A DNA stretch of 64,000 bases from Brasenia schreberi (taxonomy: Eukaryota; Streptophyta; Magnoliopsida; Nymphaeales; Cabombaceae): the NCBI GenBank assembly GCA_036023115.1, contig JAYKKT010000055.1:13082501-13146500 (forward strand), read 5' to 3'. The notes beneath the pieces were generated by a model, which was given only the letters and a program-made list of their open reading frames with translations, was not told the DNA's origin and did no database searches. Position numbers and translations under genes: made by a program. Below, piece after piece: positions 58,601 to 64,000 of this stretch; positions within the stretch are counted from its first letter, which is position 1; each line of letters begins with the position of its first letter.

Positions 58601-59124
58601 TCGGCATTGTCTTTTAAATTCGGGTTTTCCCTTTGGAGTTGCATGAGTTTGCATTGCATATATGCCATACCACGAGTTAGGACGCATATTGCATCAAAGC
58701 AAACCCCATACTCCCGCTCAAAATTGCCACATTTTAGTGGAGTGTTCATAACACACACCTAGGTGGCCCAAAAGGGGATAAAAAGAAAGACTTAGGCACG
58801 TGCAAATCCACGTGATCTAAAATCTGAAAATCATACAAAAAACAATGTGAATCAAACACCTCAAACCGCTTTCTTAGGTTCTTACACTCAAAAACTCGAA
58901 TTTAAAATCGTACAAACTGACCCTTGCGCATCGGTGCAAGAAGGTCTATGACGACAAGAGCTTGCTTGCTCACAGTCGCCACGTTAGGAGTCAGGTTTTA
59001 AAATCTATCTTCGCTAGCTTAAGTAAGCTAGCTGGCACGCCCTGTTTGTTTAAATAGGACTTAGGCACACGAAAAGGTTCGCTTCAGGCCTAAAAACCAG
59101 GAGCGGGAATTTTCTGCATCTACA
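55635..59124 (+). mobile_element. 3' LTR of K (3490 bp)
   Basis: TGTAAACACCCC to TCTACA, then CCTAC. Layout as the 5' LTR: U3 hairpin 56112-56155, TATA 56880-56887, GTAAGT 57724-57729, hairpin modules 57965-58380. The same total length as the 5' LTR is a coincidence of compensating indels: an extra CCTAA unit here, one fewer CATTTCCCTTCGGCA unit, and a shorter leader. Confidence 0.95.
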
Positions 59125-59971
59125 CCTACACAACGAATAGGAGGATCCAATAGAGAGTTTAGAGAGAGAGGAGTTTCAGGTATACCTTCTTCCTGCTTGT
59201 CTACCTTTCCATGGTGAGAGCAAGCTCCCTTGCAGGCGTCCTGAGGGTGTTGTAGCTTCTGTAGGGCTTCAAACTCCCATTGCTTTGGTAGGTCTTGGAC
59301 TTCATCTGCCAAACCTAGGGGTGTGCAACACTCGTTCTCTCTCATGCATGAAGTGGTGCTCATGGGAATGGAATCCAAAGGAGCAACCGGTTTTGAAAAC
59401 TTTTGGGTGGTGGGTGCGAAGTGACTCTCATATCCCAGTCCACTTGTGCGCTTAGGGATGTAAACTTTCTTTTCTCTTTTGCTTTCTTGAATTCTAAATT
59501 CTTGAATTTCAAATCTTTTTTGAAAATTTTCCAAATTTTTTCAACTAAGAAACCTTTTTGATTTTTCTATAAACAAAGGGGTGTTTTGATAATTAGGAAG
59601 GTTAGCTGATTTGATTCGAACTCTTGCCTCATCTCCACCCTCGTATCCCTCCTCGATTTTGGACCTTAGTTTGGTTTTTCGAGTATGGATCTTCTCTCTA
59701 CATTCATAAGATAGGTTTTCATGGCACATCTTAGCCTCTAAGGCCTCAAGTTTCCTTCTAGCTTCGGTTGCTTTCTTCGTAAGATAAGCAATTTTTTCTT
59801 TAAAAAGTCTTTCCGTGATTTTGGAAAACTGGTTTTGAAAATCAGACAAAGTCTTCTTTGAACGGCTTGATTTCCTAGGTTTCTTACCATGGGAGGAGCA
59901 AGTTTCTTCTTCTTCGGCTTTTAAAGCAGCTATCCTTTCTTCTACTTTCATCATTCCCCTTTTCAGGGAGG
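59125..59971 (-). pseudogene. Element B gag-like ORF, middle part
   Basis: Reverse-strand second segment of the B ORF, between insertions M and K. It opens with LKRGMMKVEERIAALKAEEE and TCSSHGKK, matching in order the gag N-terminal helix and CSSNG motif of E2. A long charged coiled-coil-like stretch follows (FKEKIAYLTKKATEARRKLE), then Ser/Pro/Cys-rich sequence with no capsid, zinc knuckle or protease match. One TGA near 59540 interrupts it. At 59125 the frame continues exactly into 32921 after removing K and one CCTAC. I do not recognise the middle of this protein. Confidence 0.75.
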
Positions 59972-62900
59972 TGTAAACACCCCGAAATCCCATGAACTTC
60001 TCAAATAACCTGGTTTTGTAAAAGCAGCCCCAAAGGGCTATTTTGAGTCTGGAAACCCAGGAGCCTTCCAGGCAACCCTGTACATATGTTTAAAATTGTA
60101 TATGCTTTAAAATATGTATAATATGCTTTTAAAACTTTTAAAATACATTTTGAAACCCCACGAAGCGGCTTAGCCTGATCAAAGCAGGACCAAAAGAGCC
60201 AAACAGAGCCCAGAACTGGAGCACATGTCGAGCCCGGCACAGCAACTCTCGTGTTGAATCCACCATCAGGATCTCGAACGTCCAAGACCCTGTTATAATC
60301 AGAAATCATATGAAATCATCTCCGAAAGGTGAAAACAGAAGCGGACAACCATGTTGGCGAAGACCCAACGTAGACGGAGTACTGATGCTGTCAGACCCCG
60401 CACAAACTGTTCGTTTCGAACACAACCTGAAGGAGTCAGAATTCAGTTTGGATTGGATCTGGACCATATATATCCAGATCCCAATCCAAACCTATGTGTG
60501 GATTTGGATTTGGATTTGGATCCAAAGATCCAATCCAATATCCACATCCATGGCCCACATCACCTTCTCATAAATGGAGGTGGAGCCCACTTCAAATTCA
60601 CGTGGGATTATGGGCATGAGAGAGAATGGGGAGGATAAGATTTGAGGGTAATTGTAATTAAGCTTGACTTGTGTGTCAAGTTTGGGGTTAATCATGTGGG
60701 TTAGCCTGATTAGTGCGGGTTTAAGCTTGTATTAGCCAAAACCTAACCTAGGGCTGCACCAACATGATGCAATAAGGTCTATGGGTTATGCAAAGGGAGC
60801 TCCCTAACCCAATCCTAAGCCAAAACCCCTAATCCTAGCCTTTTACCCTAATCCCGGCCTAATACTAGCCTAATCACCTAACCCACTTCCCTAATCCCAA
60901 CCTAATCACCTAACCCACCTCTCTAATCCTTCCCTAAACGTAGCCTAATTCTTTTAATCCTAACCTAATCCTAGCCTAATCACCTAACCCACCTCACTAA
61001 ACCTCACCCCAAAACCAACCCACCTAGCTAAGCCCTAAACCCCTAAACCACCCCACCTAAACCTAGCACACCATATCCCTAAAACCCCTTAAAGCAAAAT
61101 ATCTGGCCCCTCCTCAAAACCAGCCCACCTTATCACCACATCACCACCACCTAAACCACCTTACCACCCTCCAAAAACCAGCCCCAACCGCCCTTCAAAA
61201 AGCTATATAAACCCCCCCTAGTGGGTGGGTTTTTCAGCTTTTCCCATCTTAGCCAATCCGATCCCTTCCAGCCCTTGGGCCAGCCGAGCCCCCTTCCACC
61301 TTGATCTCTTCTTCCACCTGCACCACCACTTCCATCCGGCCAGCTCCACCTCGCGCCACCACTTCCATCCAACCTGCTCCACTCCACGCTGCCACCTTCA
61401 TTACCCGGCTGCCTTTCTTCCACCCACTAACCTTCTTCATCCATTCGATTCTAACTCCATCTTTTCTTCACTCCCTCTCCATTCTTAACCGCCCATACCA
61501 CCACTCCACCTCGCCAACACCACCTCCTCGCCACCCTTCTCCATTCGGCCAGACATAACCCCTTTACCACCCGACTCTCTACCTTTGCCTAGTGACACAC
61601 GGCCACCCTATCTTGCTCCCTAGGACCTGCCCCCTCCACTCTTAGTCACCCATTAACCCCACCTTCCACAACACCCTAGTTAGTTCCCTTGCCATTCCCA
61701 ACTCCCCTAGCTACCCCAGCCGGCCACCACTTTAAACCACCCCTAGTCGGCCACCCCCAGCCGACTGTACCCAAGTCACCCGGCAGCCCCACTTTTTTTT
61801 TCCTTAGGCATTCCCTTTAGCCTTCCCTTAGTGCCACCTTCCCTAGCACCAGCCTATCCCTTAGCGACCCTCCTTAATCACCTTAGCCCAAAGCACCATG
61901 GCAGCCTCCCCCTAGCAGCCGGCCAGCTTCAAGGCGCCACACCCGCGCTTCCTTGTCACCCGGCCAGCACACCCCCTTGCCGTGTCATTCCGAGGAGCTC
62001 CCCCTTGCCGTGTCATTCCGAGGAGCTCCCTCTTGCAGCCCAAGGCGAAGCCAAGCCCACACTCAAGCAAGTCACCTCCAGACCAGCTATAAGTAAGTGC
62101 CTAACTCGGTCCTTAGTTGTAGACTTGCTTAAATTAAATTAAATTTGATACGGGGTTGTAATAACGGAGCATTGTCTCCCCCGCTTGTAATAACGTGGCT
62201 TGGCACACCCATACACACGTGCACTTGAGCCTACCTCGCTCTTAGTTGTGCACGATTTTGAACACACACGGGCCTAATCAGCCCTTTAGATATAAGTTTA
62301 TGTATATACTTTAAGTTACGTAGGGTTTTGCTTGAGTTGGGTGTGTTGTCTTTAAATTCTCGCACTCACACACATTGAGCTTCCGCTCTTATTTGCAAGA
62401 CCCAAGTAAGGGCCGTGTTATACTATCCTTGGGTTTAATTTCATGTCGTGTGTGTAGTATTTCAATTGTACACTCATACACATTGAGCTTTCGCTCTTAC
62501 TCTCAAGACCTTAGTCAAGGCCATATTGCAATTTATATTTGGGTTTAATTTCATGTTGTGTGCGTAGTACTTCAATTCTAGCACTCACACACATTGAGCT
62601 TTCGCTCTTATTCCCAAGACCTTAGTTAAGGCCATATTGCAATTTATATTTGGGTTTCATTTGAACTCATGTGTGTTGTCTTTACATTTTCACACGCACC
62701 CACATTGAGCCTTCGCTCTTCTTTGCAAGACCCAAGTAAGGGCCCATATATAGTATATACGTATTTCCCTTTTGGCTATGTCTTTTCAATTTGGGTTTTA
62801 AGGTTCAGCTGTGTGCGTAGTCTTTCCATATATACACGGCACACACTTGCACTATTGAGCCTTTCCGCTCTTAAGATATAGCCATATTTCCCTTTTGCAA

Positions 62901-63491
62901 TTTCCCTTCGGCATTTTACATTACAAGTCATTTCCCTTCGGCAATTTCCATTACAAGTCATTTCCCTTCGGCATTGTCTTTTAAATTCGGGTTTTCCCTT
63001 TGGAGTTGCGTGAGTTTGCATTGCATATATGCCATACCACAAGTTAGGACACATATTGCATCAAAGCAAACCCCATACTCCCGCTCAAAGTTGCCACATT
63101 TTAGTGGAGTGTTCATAACACACACCTAGGTGGCCCGAAAAGGGATAAAAAGAAAGACTTAGGCACGTGCAAATCCACGTGATCTAAAATCTGAAAATCA
63201 TACCAAAAACAACCCAAATCAAACACCTCAAACCGCTTTCGTAGGTTCTTACACTCCAAAAACTCAATTTTAAAAGCGTACAGACTGACCCTTGCGCATT
63301 GGTGCAAGAAGGTCTGCGACGACAAGAGCTTGCTTGCTCACAATCGCCACGTTAGAAGTCAGGTTTAAAATATATCTTTGCTAGCTTGAGTAAGCTAGCT
63401 GGCATGCCCTGTTTGTTTAAATAGGACTTAGGCACACGAAAAGGTTCGCTTCAGGCCTAAGAACCAGGAGCGGGAATTTTCTGTTTCTACA
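59972..63491 (+). mobile_element. Solo LTR M (3520 bp) inserted in element B
   Basis: TGTAAACACCCC to TCTACA, flanked by GGAGG at 59967-59971 and 63492-63496, with no internal region. It has U3 palindrome (about 60445-60540), TATA 61204-61211, GTAAGT 62093-62098 and hairpin modules 62335-62750. It is closest to the K LTRs. It splits the B ORF without shifting the frame of the flanks. Confidence 0.95.
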
Positions 63492-63587
63492 GGAGGCCAG
63501 CACATCTTTTGCAATACTGTTTGAAATTCTGCTTTTATGGTATGAGCCCCGCCTTGGCATTTGGGAAGATGCTTCTAAATTCGACAT
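63492..63587 (-). pseudogene. Element B gag-like ORF, N-terminal part
   Basis: Starts at ATG 63587 with MSNLEASSQMPRRGSYHKSR, resembling the Ser-rich start of E2 gag (MSKSNPSEVSSQGSC), and runs in frame into 59966 once solo LTR M and one GGAGG are taken out. With its other two parts (59966-59125, 32916-32310) the frame totals 1545 bp, a multiple of three. Confidence 0.75.
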
Positions 63588-63798
63588 GATCCACCTATAT
63601 ACAAGTACTTACCACAAATCTAGAAACTTGGTTAGCATAATAGATTCCAACAAATTTTAATTGGATATCTCGCAAGATCCTTTGGTGCTTGGCATGATCA
63701 ACTTGTTTAAGCCAACTTATCACAAACCTGAAAATTGAATTAGTATAATGGATTCAAACAAAATTTCAAAGTCTCAAGTCCCACCGGGCGTGCCAATC
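63588..63798 (-). other. Element B leader and primer-binding site
   Basis: The primer-binding site TGGCACGCCCGGTGGGAC (63795-63778) is 3 nt inside the LTR. The leader has a GTAAGT (63612-63607) and a TTTTCAG-G (near 63728), which could be splice signals but may be chance. Confidence 0.75.
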
Positions 63799-64000
63799 TG
63801 TAGACGTGATTTTATTTCAAATCATGGGATTTGAAACCAAACCCTCGAATTACGTCGGGTTGCGCGAGCGTGCCAGTTAGTTTGCTAAAACTAACAAATT
63901 ATGTTTTTCTGACTTCTTAGAACGATTGTGGACAAGTGAGATCTTTTCGACTTAGGCCTTCTTGAACCGGCTCTCAAGGGTCAGCCTAGACGCTTGAAAT
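63799..64000 (-). mobile_element. 5' LTR of element B, U5 end only
   Basis: Begins TGTAGACGTG next to the primer-binding site and runs off the window. The first 200 bp match 26515 onward with few differences, and share with A-type LTRs only the GTGCCAGTTAGTTTGC-like and CAAGGGTCAG blocks. Confidence 0.88.

Larger units (their letters stand above)
32922..59124 (+). mobile_element. Element K: 26.2-kb Ty3/gypsy (Tat) retrotransposon with nested insertions
   Basis: Both LTRs are in forward orientation and the outer flanks share the 5-bp duplication CCTAC (32917-32921 and 59125-59129), so K is one insertion event, into element B. Order is: 5' LTR, primer-binding site, gag with solo LTR L inserted, protease, RT, RH, aRH, integrase with truncated copy E2 inserted, integrase C-terminus, 3' untranslated region, polypurine tract, 3' LTR. 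Without L and E2 it would be about 15 kb. Many stops make it non-functional. Confidence 0.95.

Noticed and set aside
32922..59124. Equal length (3490 bp) of the two K LTRs as a sign of very recent insertion
   Set aside because: Several indels and substitutions differ between them, so the equality is coincidental.
1..64000. Host protein-coding genes, tRNA or rRNA genes
   Set aside because: All long ORFs are gag/pol or LTR low-complexity. I saw no tRNA-like clover-leaf or rRNA sequence.

Overview
The window looks like intergenic DNA from a large, repeat-rich seed-plant genome. Nearly all of it is nested LTR retrotransposons. I see no convincing host gene, tRNA, rRNA or CRISPR array. The dominant family is Ty3/gypsy of the Tat (Ogre/Retand-like) type. 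It has gag with a CX2HX4HX4C knuckle, a retropepsin, a YVDD reverse transcriptase, two successive RNase H domains (RH and aRH) and a DDE integrase. Its LTRs are very long (2.7-3.5 kb), begin TGTAAACACC and end TCTACA. The species cannot be named from this sequence.

Left half (1-32.3 kb). A reverse-strand copy (E1: pol, gag-pro and 5' LTR, 1-8101) sits in the decayed pol of forward element C (8102-13250). C sits in the 3' end of forward element D (13251-16562), and D sits in the aRH domain of forward element F (16563-18895). F also carries a 945-bp copia-like solo LTR (17022-17966) with a perfect 5-bp target duplication. From 18896 come reverse LTRs stacked inside one another: H, with solo LTR J inside it, then I. 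I ends abruptly against the 5' end of a different, B-type LTR (26.5-28.5 kb). The 3' end of another forward element (G) follows to 30.45 kb, then about 1.3 kb of unassigned DNA.

Right half (32.3-64 kb). One reverse-strand non-autonomous element (B) is split into three parts by later insertions. Element K (32922-59124, 26.2 kb, TSD CCTAC on both sides) and solo LTR M (59972-63491, TSD GGAGG) landed in B. Inside K are a reverse solo LTR (L, 37908-41290) in gag and a 3'-truncated reverse copy (E2, 46565-54288) in integrase. The E2/K joint carries templated filler DNA.

How the parts fit together. The autonomous copies encode gag-pro and pol as two ORFs. They are separated by a conserved stop, a 25-nt pyrimidine-rich spacer ending in AG, and an ATG in the +1 frame. 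B keeps the gag N-terminus, the gag-pro C-terminus, the primer-binding site and the junction, but has a different middle and no recognisable protease or pol, so it probably depends on relatives for enzymes. The most unusual non-coding signals are arrays of perfect short hairpins in LTRs J and H, covarying hairpins in every ~110-bp LTR module, and a long hairpin just before each polypurine tract. No coding copy is intact. All calls are by eye.
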